From: Clostridia bacterium
GTDB lineage: Bacteria > Bacillota > Clostridia > Oscillospirales > Acutalibacteraceae
DNA length: 64,000 nt
Reading direction: 5' to 3'
Assembly: GCA_017397845.1 (NCBI GenBank)
Contig: JAFQHU010000009.1
Coordinates: 56,360 to 120,359 of the forward strand
The position numbers and the translations under genes were made by a program. Shown here one piece after another: positions 32,873-42,700 of this stretch (position 1 is its first letter; each line of letters starts with the position of its first letter). Below the pieces are notes generated by a model. It searched no databases and had not been told where the DNA came from. It saw only the letters and a list, made by a program, of their open reading frames with translations.

Positions 32873-34573
32873 ATGAAAAGTCAAATCAAAAAATTAATTT
32901 TGTTTATATCGGCAGTGGTAATGCTTACGGTGGTGATGTGCTTCGGGGTAAGTGCACTTGAAGCTACGGGACAGTGTGGTGAAAATGTTTATTATACATT
33001 TGATAGCACCTTCGGTCTGCTCAAAATAAGCGGAGAAGGTGAGATTGAATATGACGAGGAAATCGTTTCAGAATTTTGTGGTAATACTGACATAAGAAAT
33101 GTTGTAATCGAAAAAGGTATAACGCTTATTTCTTCAGGGGCTTTTAGTGATTGTGTTAATTTGGAGAGCGTTAGTATTGCCGATACAGTGGAAGTAATAG
33201 GAAGCAGAGCATTTTATAACTGTACAAATTTAAAAGCCGTGCAATTTAAAGAGGGACTAACAACTATACTTTCAGAAGCTTTTTATGGCTGTGAAAAACT
33301 TGTTGATATAGAACTCCCTGATACAGTTAAAACCATTGATAATTCTGTTTTTTATGATTGTAAAAGCATAGGATCTGTTGTTATACCCAATGGAATTGAG
33401 CATATTGGTTGGGATGCCTTTGGAAACTGTACTGATTTAAATACTATTATTATTCCTAATAGGTATTTTAAAATTTGCGGTGATGCTTTTAAAAATACTG
33501 GTTATTATAACAATTCCGATAATTGGTATAACGGAATTTTGTATTTAGGCAACTATGCAATTGCAGGAAGCAACGATTTAACAGAGTGTGAAATTCGAAC
33601 AGGGACAAAGTATATATCACATGCTGCTTTTTATGATAGAGATAATCTGATAGCAGTCAAGCTTCCTAATGGAGTGGAAAAAATCGATGAATTTTCTTTT
33701 TGGAATTGCGATAATCTGAAAAATGTAAATATACCTGATAGTGTTAATTTCTTAGGGATGAGAACTTTTGAATATTGCAAAAGTCTGACAGATATTTCTA
33801 TACCAGATGGAATAATAGAGTTATATGAATGCACATTCCGTGGTTGTGAATCCTTGAAAGAAGTAACTTTTACCAACTCTGTAAAAAACATATATTTGTA
33901 TACATTTGCAGAAACAGATATAACTGATGTTTATTTTTACGGCACTGTAGAGGATTGGAAAAAAATAAACAATGAGAGTGGCTTCGGTCTTAATGCAACT
34001 GTACATTATTTTTCAAATGAAAAAGAAGCGATTACCGACAGCAAATCAGGTATATATGTCGGATATGCACCCGATGTTTTTGATAACAATGTAGACTTTG
34101 TAGTAGAAGAAAATGCTGAAGAAGGTGTTTTTGCCATTAAAGATGAATTCGGAAGATATGTATCTTACGATCTTTATTTCGAATGTGACGGCGAGAAGGT
34201 ACAGCCTGACGGAACTGTAAATGTCAAAATTCCTCTTCCGGAAGGATTTGATGCCGATACCTGTACTGTTTATTATGTGGACGGAAACGGAAACAAAACA
34301 AAGATAGACTGCATAGTAGAAGACGGTTTTGTAGAATTCTATACAAACCATTTCAGTATCTATGTACTCGTAGATGAAAGCAGTAGAATAGAAGTTCCCA
34401 CCACAGAGCCTGACGAGCCTGCCACAGAACCCGAACAGCCTGATAATTCCAAGGACTGCTCCTGCAACTGTCATAAAGGCGGATTTATAGGCTTCATCTA
34501 TAAAATTCTTCGTTTCTTCTGGAAGCTCTTTAAAACCAATCCCGTATGTGCTTGCGGTGTAGCACATTATTAA
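32873..34573 (+). CDS. Secreted BspA-like leucine-rich repeat protein with Cys-rich C-terminal tail
   Basis: A 566-residue exported protein starting at ATG 32873, with AGGAGG upstream. After the signal peptide (ends near VSALEA) come many LRR_5 repeats of about 23 residues (AFSDCVNLESVSIADTV, AFYNCTNLKAVQFKEGL, AFYGCEKLVDIELPDTV). Two Ig-like/beta domains follow (DVFDNNVDFVVEENAEE...; EGFDADTCTVYYVDGNG...). The C-terminus has a Pro/Thr linker and a 38-residue tail with CSCNCHKGG, two aromatic FF/LF helices (FIYKILRFFWKLF) and CACGVAHY. Similar tails occur on other Clostridial secreted proteins, suggesting a surface-retention or sorting signal. It is controlled by the XRE operator. Confidence 0.8.
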   Translation: MKSQIKKLILFISAVVMLTVVMCFGVSALEATGQCGENVYYTFDSTFGLLKISGEGEIEYDEEIVSEFCGNTDIRNVVIEKGITLISSGAFSDCVNLESVSIADTVEVIGSRAFYNCTNLKAVQFKEGLTTILSEAFYGCEKLVDIELPDTVKTIDNSVFYDCKSIGSVVIPNGIEHIGWDAFGNCTDLNTIIIPNRYFKICGDAFKNTGYYNNSDNWYNGILYLGNYAIAGSNDLTECEIRTGTKYISHAAFYDRDNLIAVKLPNGVEKIDEFSFWNCDNLKNVNIPDSVNFLGMRTFEYCKSLTDISIPDGIIELYECTFRGCESLKEVTFTNSVKNIYLYTFAETDITDVYFYGTVEDWKKINNESGFGLNATVHYFSNEKEAITDSKSGIYVGYAPDVFDNNVDFVVEENAEEGVFAIKDEFGRYVSYDLYFECDGEKVQPDGTVNVKIPLPEGFDADTCTVYYVDGNGNKTKIDCIVEDGFVEFYTNHFSIYVLVDESSRIEVPTTEPDEPATEPEQPDNSKDCSCNCHKGGFIGFIYKILRFFWKLFKTNPVCACGVAHY

Positions 34574-34585
34574 TATTAAAACAAC

Positions 34586-34611
34586 ACTACCCACCTTTTT
34601 CGGCGGGTAGT
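34586..34611. terminator. Stem-loop after the BspA-like gene
   Basis: ACTACCCACC (34586-34595) pairs with GGCGGGTAGT (34602-34611) with one mismatch. Right-hand T-rich sequence is interrupted (ATTTCGTTT). It may serve both converging units. Confidence 0.6.
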
Positions 34612-34647
34612 ATTTCGTTTCTGTATTTCTTTTAAAGTGTGTATATG

Positions 34648-34697
34648 CCTCCCTTGCATAAGCAGGGGAGGTGGCAGACGATAGTCTGACGGAGGGG
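34648..34697 (+). repeat. Short interspersed palindromic repeat element
   Basis: A 50-bp segment with CCTCCC...GGGGAGG and CAGAC...GTCTG hairpins, then CTGACGGAGGGG. This is a type of repeat common in Ruminococcaceae intergenic regions (from general knowledge). It ends exactly at the stop codon of the metallophosphoesterase gene. A related copy in inverse orientation lies at 62799-62842. Confidence 0.6.
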
Positions 34698-36014
34698 TTA
34701 ATCAGCCTTAACAGTAACTTTACCCTCAATGGTTTGACCAATCTTTGCATAAGGACTAACAGCCGTTATCTTCACGCTGTATTCGCCCTCCTGCTGAACA
34801 CCTGCATCGACCAACATATCATCTTCCACAGCACGGACATATCGGGAAATAACTGAGGAGCAGAAAACAATTTTGCCTGCACTGTTCTTTACGGTGATGT
34901 TATAGCTTGCCGCATCATAGTAGCCCTTGGCGGCGGGGAATGAGATATAAAGCTCACCGTGAGGACCGAAGCTGCCTTCGATTTCACCCTCTGCAAAAAC
35001 AGGCTTCGTGTCGAAGGATTTAAGGTTGCCCCAGGTGTAGAACTTTTCACCGATGGGAAGAAAATAGTCATTTTCGGGATAGAACATATCATGGAAAGCA
35101 TCGAAAACTCTGATTCTTACATTTCCGTCAGCGTCCGCCTCTACTATCTCATAGCTTGAGGAGGGAATGGTGGTTCCTGCGTTGCCGTCAATGTAATTCA
35201 CGTTACCCTCGAGACCTGTGATGCCGCCTGTGCCCATAGCCGTGAATCTGCCCTGATGAATGGAGCGAGGGTCAGAAGCGTTATAGTGTGAGTGGCCCGA
35301 AAAGTTGATAACCTGAGGGTAGTCTTTAAGGGCAAGACTTATTTTTATTTCACTCCAATTTATACTGCCGTAAACGGTAAGAGTGGGGTGGGGGTGCTGG
35401 AAAACGAAGATAGGCTTATCACCTGTGTCGGCTACGGCTTTATCAATCTCAGCCTTCAGCCAGTCAATTTTTTCATCGCTGTAATTCTCATCCTTGTCCG
35501 AATAGGAAAGGCCGATGAAATGGTAACCGTTTATAATTTCGTGTGTGTCCACATTTTCAAAGACATATTTTTTGTAGTTGTCGAAAGCATTGATGCCCTC
35601 GGTTTCTCTTTCCTCGATGAATTCGTGGTTGCCCATACAGACCAAGTGCTTCGTGTCGCCCTTGAGCTCCTCGGAGACGATTTTGTTATACATTTTATAC
35701 TCTTTTTCTCTGCCCCATTCGGTCATATCACCGCATATCATCACCGCATCAAGATTTTTATATACGTCGCTTTTTTTACTGTATTCGTAGCTTTGGGTAA
35801 AAAATTCACGGAACTCTTTGGCATTCACATCATCCTCTTCACCGCTTAAGTGTATATCACTGCACACGGCGAAGCGTAAAACAGGCTCAAAGTCTTCGGG
35901 TAAATCGGGCGGTGTTTTACCTGTCCCCGCACCGATGGAAAGAACACTGAAAAACGCTGTGAAAAGCATAGTCATGAATTTTCCGAAAAAATTTGCAAAT
36001 AACATTTTAATCAT
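34698..36014 (-). CDS. Secreted calcineurin-like metallophosphoesterase
   Basis: A 438-residue exported protein. The signal region (ANFFGKFMTMLFTAFFSVLS) is followed by the catalytic motifs FAVCSDIHLSG, MICGDMTEWG, CMGNHEF, VFQHPHPT and FSGHSHYNASDPRS, which hold the bimetal-binding His/Asp/Asn. A C-terminal beta domain of about 120 residues follows. The ATG at 36014 is chosen for AAGGAG at 36023-36029. The protein probably dephosphorylates a phospholipid, nucleotide or phosphosugar outside the cell; substrate unknown. Its 5' end is only 20 bp from rsmF. Confidence 0.85.
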   Translation of the reverse strand: MIKMLFANFFGKFMTMLFTAFFSVLSIGAGTGKTPPDLPEDFEPVLRFAVCSDIHLSGEEDDVNAKEFREFFTQSYEYSKKSDVYKNLDAVMICGDMTEWGREKEYKMYNKIVSEELKGDTKHLVCMGNHEFIEERETEGINAFDNYKKYVFENVDTHEIINGYHFIGLSYSDKDENYSDEKIDWLKAEIDKAVADTGDKPIFVFQHPHPTLTVYGSINWSEIKISLALKDYPQVINFSGHSHYNASDPRSIHQGRFTAMGTGGITGLEGNVNYIDGNAGTTIPSSSYEIVEADADGNVRIRVFDAFHDMFYPENDYFLPIGEKFYTWGNLKSFDTKPVFAEGEIEGSFGPHGELYISFPAAKGYYDAASYNITVKNSAGKIVFCSSVISRYVRAVEDDMLVDAGVQQEGEYSVKITAVSPYAKIGQTIEGKVTVKAD

Positions 36015-36034
36015 ATTGAACACTCCTTTTGAGT

Positions 36035-37387
36035 TTATTTTAATCTTAACCCTTTCGGGTAGTGATTTTTGCCTTTGCCCGATACTACCTTGATACCGCC
36101 TACGGTACAGCCGTTTACTGTTACCGCTGCCCAACCGTTTTCCGTATCTGCCGTGATTTCCTCGCCGTGAAGATATTTCATAAGCTCGGGAGAATCAGGC
36201 TCTAAGTCGATTTTTCTTTTGAAATCCTTTCCCATCGCCGTAAAAAATTGATGGTGGGGTTGGATATAGTTTTTCTTTATCTCACCGACGGTAACACCGC
36301 AGGAGAAAAATGCATTCGGTACGGGAAAGTCAGGCGTGAAATAATTAACCCTGTAACCGTTTGAAATAACGTTGCTTTTATCGTACTCCGTAAGAACACT
36401 GCCCAGAAAATCCGTCACAAGACGGTTTTCTTTTTCCCTGCTCTTTTTTGTGTCGCCTTTTCTGACAGAGGGCTTTGCGGTGCTTTTCAGCACTGCCATA
36501 AACTGACCTTCGCCTCTGCTTTTATGAGGGTAAAACCTTCGGCAGAAATGAATGTTTTCGGTTTCGCAGCCCTCGAAGAAAACACCGTCACAGGTGCTCT
36601 CGTTTACTCTCGGTGTCACCTGTGTAAGCTCAAACTCCGGATATTTTTTCAGAAAGCGGTCGATAACCATTTCGTTTTCTTCGACAGAAAAGGTGCAGGT
36701 AGCATAGATTATATATCCACCGTCCTTAAGAAGGCATACGGCATTATCGAGTATTTCCGACTGCCTTTCGGCACACATACGGACATTTTCTTCGCTCCAT
36801 TCACTTACGGCTACTTCCTCTTTACGGAACATTCCCTCGCCGCTGCAGGGAGCATCTACCATAATAAGGTCGAAATTTTTATGGAAAAACCGTGTCAGAT
36901 GTTCCGTGTCGGCACAGGTGGTGATAACATTTCTGAGACCGAGTCTTTCGATGTTACCCGTCAGGATTTTACACCGTGAGGGAATGATTTCGTTTGAGAC
37001 CAAAACACCCTTTTCACCGAGCTTGTTTTTCAGCTGTGTACTCTTTCCGCCCGGTGCGGCACACATATCTAAAACAGCCCAATCAGGTTGAATTTCGACA
37101 CATTCCGCAGGTGCCATGGCTCCCGGCTCCTGAACATAAATCATACCCGCGTGATGAAAGGGGTGATTGCCGATTTTATCGTAGTTAAAATAAAATCCGT
37201 TTTCACAGTAGGGTATTTTTTCGTGGGGGAAGGGACAGATTTTTTCGAAATCCTCTACGCTTATTTTATCTGTATTAACTCTGAAAGCTCTGACAGGGAC
37301 TTCGGTGAGTGCATTTTCGTATTTTTCATAGTCTTCACCGAGAAGCTTTTGCATTCTTTCTTTATATTTTTGGGGTAATTTAATCAT
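36035..37387 (-). CDS. rsmF: RsmF/NOL1-family 16S rRNA cytosine C5-methyltransferase
   Basis: A NOL1/NOP2/Sun family enzyme that makes m5C in rRNA. The SAM-binding site is VLDMCAAPGGKSTQLKN; DAPCSGEGMF holds the conserved Cys and YATCTFSVEENE the catalytic Cys. About 200 further residues at the C-terminus match the RsmF PUA-like tail. The ATG at 37387 is chosen (450 residues), with GGTGA upstream; ATG 37390 and GTG 37396 are alternatives. It overlaps the end of rsmE by 8 bp. Confidence 0.85.
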   Translation of the reverse strand: MIKLPQKYKERMQKLLGEDYEKYENALTEVPVRAFRVNTDKISVEDFEKICPFPHEKIPYCENGFYFNYDKIGNHPFHHAGMIYVQEPGAMAPAECVEIQPDWAVLDMCAAPGGKSTQLKNKLGEKGVLVSNEIIPSRCKILTGNIERLGLRNVITTCADTEHLTRFFHKNFDLIMVDAPCSGEGMFRKEEVAVSEWSEENVRMCAERQSEILDNAVCLLKDGGYIIYATCTFSVEENEMVIDRFLKKYPEFELTQVTPRVNESTCDGVFFEGCETENIHFCRRFYPHKSRGEGQFMAVLKSTAKPSVRKGDTKKSREKENRLVTDFLGSVLTEYDKSNVISNGYRVNYFTPDFPVPNAFFSCGVTVGEIKKNYIQPHHQFFTAMGKDFKRKIDLEPDSPELMKYLHGEEITADTENGWAAVTVNGCTVGGIKVVSGKGKNHYPKGLRLK

Positions 37388-38138
37388 CATCTTCACCGTT
37401 TAAATTCATCTCTGTATAAAGCATACATAACCCCACGGCTGTTATTGCCGCAGTTTCTGTACGCAGTATTCTGCGGCCGAGGGAAATAATCTTGCCGCCT
37501 GCTGATAAGGCTTTTTCCACCTCTGATTCTTCGAAGCCGCCTTCGGGACCGATAAGAATACCGACTGAGGTGTTTTTCTTTATAAGTGAAAGAGCTTCTT
37601 TTGTGTCCTCCATACCCTTTTTGCTTTCGTACGGAACGAGAAAAAGGTCAAGGTCAGATGCTTTTCTGATGGCCTCATTGTAGGAGACGGGCTCTTTGAT
37701 TTCGGGGACAAGAGTTCTTTTGCTTTGTTTTGCGGCACTTTCGGCAATAGCCTGCCAACGTGCAGTTTTCGCTTTCTTTTTCTTCTCGTCCAATTTTACC
37801 ACACAGCGGTTCATTTCTACGGGGATAAGCTTATGTACACCGAGCTCCACAGCCTTTTGAATGATAAGCTCCGTTTTTTCGCCTTTGGGAAGTCCCTGAA
37901 AAAGATAAATTTTAACGGGTAATTCCGTGTCCTGAAAATTTTCTTCGATTATCTCTGCTACGGCAAAATCCTGCCCTAATTCGGTGAGAGAGCAGAGATG
38001 GCTTTTTCCGTCACAGGAAACCAGAATGTTATCACCCTTTTTCATACGCAGGACATTTTTTATATGGTTGCAGTCAGAGCCTGTCAGATAAAAGGCGGTG
38101 CCCTGTCTGTTTTCTTCCTTTGCAAAAAAATTAAACAT
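37380..38138 (-). CDS. rsmE: 16S rRNA (uracil-1498-N3)-methyltransferase RsmE
   Basis: A 252-residue SPOUT-class enzyme. The N-terminal PUA-like domain (YLTGSDCNHIKNVLRMKKGD) is followed by the trefoil-knot region with GILIGPEGGFEESEVEKA and SLGRRILRTETAAITA. It leads the rsmE-rsmF-metallophosphoesterase unit. The start at 38138 has GGGGTGAG upstream. Confidence 0.95.
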   Translation of the reverse strand: MFNFFAKEENRQGTAFYLTGSDCNHIKNVLRMKKGDNILVSCDGKSHLCSLTELGQDFAVAEIIEENFQDTELPVKIYLFQGLPKGEKTELIIQKAVELGVHKLIPVEMNRCVVKLDEKKKKAKTARWQAIAESAAKQSKRTLVPEIKEPVSYNEAIRKASDLDLFLVPYESKKGMEDTKEALSLIKKNTSVGILIGPEGGFEESEVEKALSAGGKIISLGRRILRTETAAITAVGLCMLYTEMNLNGEDDD

Positions 38139-38159
38139 ATTCTCACCCCATTTTCCTTG

Positions 38160-38188
38160 ATTATATCAAATTATGTTCTCTTTGGCAA
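38160..38188 (-). promoter_or_regulatory. Sigma-A promoter of rsmE-rsmF
   Basis: On the minus strand TTGCCA (38188-38183) and TATAAT (38165-38160) with a 17-bp spacer, 22 bp upstream of the start codon. Confidence 0.75.
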
Positions 38189-38221
38189 TACAAATAGCGG
38201 TGAGATTTTCTTTTAAATATC

Positions 38222-38251
38222 TTTACAATACCCGTTTTTTTATGGTAAACT
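38222..38251 (+). promoter_or_regulatory. Possible promoter of the GH51 gene
   Basis: TTTACA (38222-38227) and TAAACT (38246-38251) with an 18-bp spacer. The -10 is a weak match. It is the best candidate in the 168-bp divergent region. Confidence 0.4.
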
Positions 38252-38279
38252 AAAAAAAATATCTAAATGGTATTTTTAA

Positions 38280-39800
<1,521 letters not shown>

Positions 39801-39813
39801 AATCAGTTGTTTG

Positions 39814-39844
39814 CGGGCAGATGAAAAATCTGCCCGATTTTTTT
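39814..39844 (+). terminator. Terminator of the GH51 gene
   Basis: CGGGCAGAT (39814-39822) and ATCTGCCCG (39828-39836) form a perfect stem with a GAAAA loop, followed by a T-run (ATTTTTTT). Confidence 0.92.
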
Positions 39845-39969
39845 GCTCTTTGTTTACAAATTTTTTTATTTATAAAGATGGTTTTCTATTGATTTAAAGG
39901 TGCAAAAGATGTAAACTATAAGGGTATAATGAAATATTATGTCTTATTTTGAAAATAAAGGTGAAAAGA

Positions 39970-40764
39970 TTGAAAAAAGTAATAATTCTGTTGCTTGTAT
40001 GTGTATTACTTGCCGTATATCCGATAAGTAATTTTTCCATCATAATAAACGAAAATTATACTGTCGGGACTGATACGGCTGACGGCATGGCATATATAGA
40101 AAAAATGGAAAATAATGATATAAACCAGGCAGAGAAAATCGTCAGACAAGCGGAGGAGATAAGAAATTATATCCCCGAAAGTAAATCAGAGCGTGTTGCA
40201 AAAATTCTTTACAGGCTTGATAAAGGAAAAACAACCTACAAAAAGGTGCTCAAAAATGTTTATTTTATGGGTGATTCACTTATAAACGGTTTGGAATCCT
40301 ACGGTATTCTCAATGAAAAGCGTATTTACAGCAAGGTCAGTGCCTCTCTTTACCATTTGGAGGATAATTATAAAAAGGTTATCAAAAAAGAGCCTGAGGT
40401 AATTGTTTTGCATTACGGGCTTAATGCTCTTGGTTATACGCAGGAGGCATTGGACGGATATATAGCCATGTACAGCAAATGCATAAAAAAAATAAAAAAG
40501 AAGCTCCCCGAAACACGTATAATCGTGTCTTCGATCTTTCCCGTGGACCGAAAGGTAGCCAAAGATAAGCTTTTTAAAAGAATCAAGCCCTATAATAAAG
40601 CGATGAAAAATATGTGTAAAAAGCTCAAGGTGGAATATCTTGATAACGATCCTCTTTTTAAAGAGATCGATTATTGCTACGGAAGAGACGGTATCCACCT
40701 TCCCGAATCCTTTTACAGGGATCATTGGCTTAAATATCTGATAAAAGAAAAGGAGACTGTGTAA
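39970..40764 (+). CDS. SGNH/GDSL hydrolase, membrane-anchored
   Basis: A 264-residue protein with an N-terminal membrane anchor (VIILLLVCVLLAVYPIS) and an SGNH domain. The catalytic Ser is in MGDSLINGL, the oxyanion Asn in HYGLNALG, and the Asp/His dyad in GRDGIHLP. The TTG start at 39970 is chosen for AAGGTGA at 39958-39964. It is the first gene of a four-gene operon with DUF4358, MBOAT and DHHW proteins, so it may act on an acylated cell-surface polymer or move the acyl group onto it. Stop and next start overlap (TAATG). Confidence 0.85.
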   Translation: MKKVIILLLVCVLLAVYPISNFSIIINENYTVGTDTADGMAYIEKMENNDINQAEKIVRQAEEIRNYIPESKSERVAKILYRLDKGKTTYKKVLKNVYFMGDSLINGLESYGILNEKRIYSKVSASLYHLEDNYKKVIKKEPEVIVLHYGLNALGYTQEALDGYIAMYSKCIKKIKKKLPETRIIVSSIFPVDRKVAKDKLFKRIKPYNKAMKNMCKKLKVEYLDNDPLFKEIDYCYGRDGIHLPESFYRDHWLKYLIKEKETV

Positions 40765-41240
40765 TGAGCAAGGCGGGTTACGGACAGCTGATATGCGTGC
40801 TTCTGCTGATTGCTTTTATCGGCTTTTCCTTTTTCGTTGAAGAGGATACCGTGAAAGCTGCCGACGAAATCGGTGCGGCAGTAACGGAAAATATAAGCAC
40901 GCAGGGACTGAAAAATTTCGACGGAGAAAGGCTTTCCTCGCAGTTCGGATTTGACGTTGATGAATTTGATTCATTTTTTTATTGCGGCAGTGAGGATATA
41001 ATGGATGTGCGTGAAATTTTGATAATCAGGGACAGCGAAAAAGCTGCGCTTGAAAAGGCCGCAAAAACCATCGAAAAAAAATCGGAGGAAAAGTACAGCA
41101 CCTATAAAGATTACGATCCCGTTGCTTCTTCTCTTCTGGAAAAAAGTGTTTTAGAAATAAGCAGGGGAGCAATAATATATATTGTTCACGATGATGCTGC
41201 GGCGGGCCTTGAGGCGTTTTTTAAATGTGTGGAAGAATAG
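40764..41240 (+). CDS. DUF4358-family exported protein
   Basis: A 158-residue protein with an N-terminal hydrophobic segment (LICVLLLIAFIGFSFFV) and a small extracytoplasmic domain. AADEIGAAVTENI..LKNFDGERLSSQFGFDVDEFDSFFYC and EILIIRDSEKA, in pieces, match DUF4358, a family often found in MBOAT operons of Clostridia. Its function is unknown; by location it may help present or hold acyltransferase substrate. Confidence 0.8.
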   Translation: MSKAGYGQLICVLLLIAFIGFSFFVEEDTVKAADEIGAAVTENISTQGLKNFDGERLSSQFGFDVDEFDSFFYCGSEDIMDVREILIIRDSEKAALEKAAKTIEKKSEEKYSTYKDYDPVASSLLEKSVLEISRGAIIYIVHDDAAAGLEAFFKCVEE

Positions 41241-41271
41241 AATTGTTCATAATGATATTTGAGGTGTAAAA

Positions 41272-42690
41272 ATGGTATTCAGCAGTGCCACTTTTTTGTT
41301 TTTGTTTTTCCCTTTGTTCCTCATCCTTTATAATTTAAAGCTTTTTAAGGATAAGAACAAAGAGACGTTAAAGAAAAACACGGTGCTTTTAATTATGAGT
41401 CTCATATTTTATGCATGGGGAGAGCCTGTGTATATTATTCTGATGCTCCTTAGCATTTTTTATAATTATAATGCGGTAATTGATATTGACAGATACATAT
41501 CAAGTCCGAAAAAAAAGAAGCTCGTATTTGTTTGTGCTCTCATATTCAATATTTTTATGCTGGGCTTTTTTAAATATTACGGCTTTGTGGTGGAGAGTAT
41601 AAACGGTCTTTTTTCTCTTTCTTTGCCCGTAAAAAATATTCCTCTGCCCGTGGGTATATCCTTTTATACCTTTCAGGTTCTCTCTTATGTGATTGATGTT
41701 TACCGCGGCGATGTGAAGGCACAGAGAAACATTATTCCCTTTGCAACCTATATTTCGATGTTTCCGCAGCTTATAGCGGGTCCTATCGTACAGTACAGTG
41801 ATGTGGAAAAGCAGCTTTCTGACCGACAGGTTACTGCAGAAAAATTTGCCGCAGGTATAATGTTTTTCATAAAGGGTTTGGGCAAAAAGGTTATCTTTGC
41901 CAATACGGTCGGTGCCGTATATACGGAAATTCTCGGTATGGAAACGGCCACTCTTTCCGTTGTGACGTCGTGGTTAGGAATAATCTGTTATACTTTGCAG
42001 ATTTATTTTGACTTCAGCGGTTATTCGGACATGGCGATAGGTTTGGGTAAAATGCTCGGCTTTGATTTTCTGCAAAATTTCAATTTCCCTTATAAAGCTG
42101 TAAGCATTACCGACTTTTGGAGAAGATGGCATATAAGCCTCAGCAGTTGGTTCAGGGATTATGTTTATATTCCTTTGGGAGGCAACAGAAAAGGAACAGC
42201 AAGAACAATTTTAAATATTTTCGTGGTTTGGTCACTTACGGGACTGTGGCACGGTGCTGCATGGAACTTTATTGCGTGGGGTGTATTTTACGGTGTGCTG
42301 CTGATCGCTGAAAAGTATGTTTTTGCCTCCGTTATAGAAAAAATACCTAAGTTTATCCGGTATACGGTGACCATGGTTATAGTTATGATAGGTTGGGTAT
42401 TTTTCTCAAACGAAAGCCTTTCGGCTGCTTTTGATTACATCGGAAGCATGTTCGGCTTATGGGACAATTGCTTCATTGACAGTACGGCAGAATATCTTCT
42501 TTCCGGAAATCTGTTTTCCGTTATAATTATGATTCTTTGTGCCACGGGAGTTTTTGCCGCACTTCCGCGTATAAAAAATTTCCGCGTCAATATCGCATTT
42601 ATGAGCATAGGCTATATAGGTATTTTTATTCTCTGCATAATCTATCTTATCAGTGAAACATACAATCCTTTCCTTTATTTCAGATTTTAA
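41272..42690 (+). CDS. MBOAT-family O-acyltransferase (AlgI/DltB-like)
   Basis: A 472-residue multi-pass membrane protein (about ten helices) that brings an acyl group across the membrane for O-acylation. The motif FWRRWHISLSSWFRDYVYIPLGG and the LTGLWHGAAWNFIAWGV block, which holds the conserved His, are characteristic of AlgI/PatA-type proteins. It stands with a DHHW/AlgJ-like partner and an SGNH hydrolase, so it is likely to O-acetylate a secreted polysaccharide, cell-wall or teichoic-type polymer. Confidence 0.93.
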   Translation: MVFSSATFLFLFFPLFLILYNLKLFKDKNKETLKKNTVLLIMSLIFYAWGEPVYIILMLLSIFYNYNAVIDIDRYISSPKKKKLVFVCALIFNIFMLGFFKYYGFVVESINGLFSLSLPVKNIPLPVGISFYTFQVLSYVIDVYRGDVKAQRNIIPFATYISMFPQLIAGPIVQYSDVEKQLSDRQVTAEKFAAGIMFFIKGLGKKVIFANTVGAVYTEILGMETATLSVVTSWLGIICYTLQIYFDFSGYSDMAIGLGKMLGFDFLQNFNFPYKAVSITDFWRRWHISLSSWFRDYVYIPLGGNRKGTARTILNIFVVWSLTGLWHGAAWNFIAWGVFYGVLLIAEKYVFASVIEKIPKFIRYTVTMVIVMIGWVFFSNESLSAAFDYIGSMFGLWDNCFIDSTAEYLLSGNLFSVIIMILCATGVFAALPRIKNFRVNIAFMSIGYIGIFILCIIYLISETYNPFLYFRF

Positions 42691-42700
42691 GAGGTTTTAA

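Noticed and set aside
35292..35849. A 185-codon frame antisense to the metallophosphoesterase
   Set aside because: It is hydrophobic and Val/Phe-rich as antisense frames are, with no binding site, and the minus-strand gene has clear catalytic motifs.
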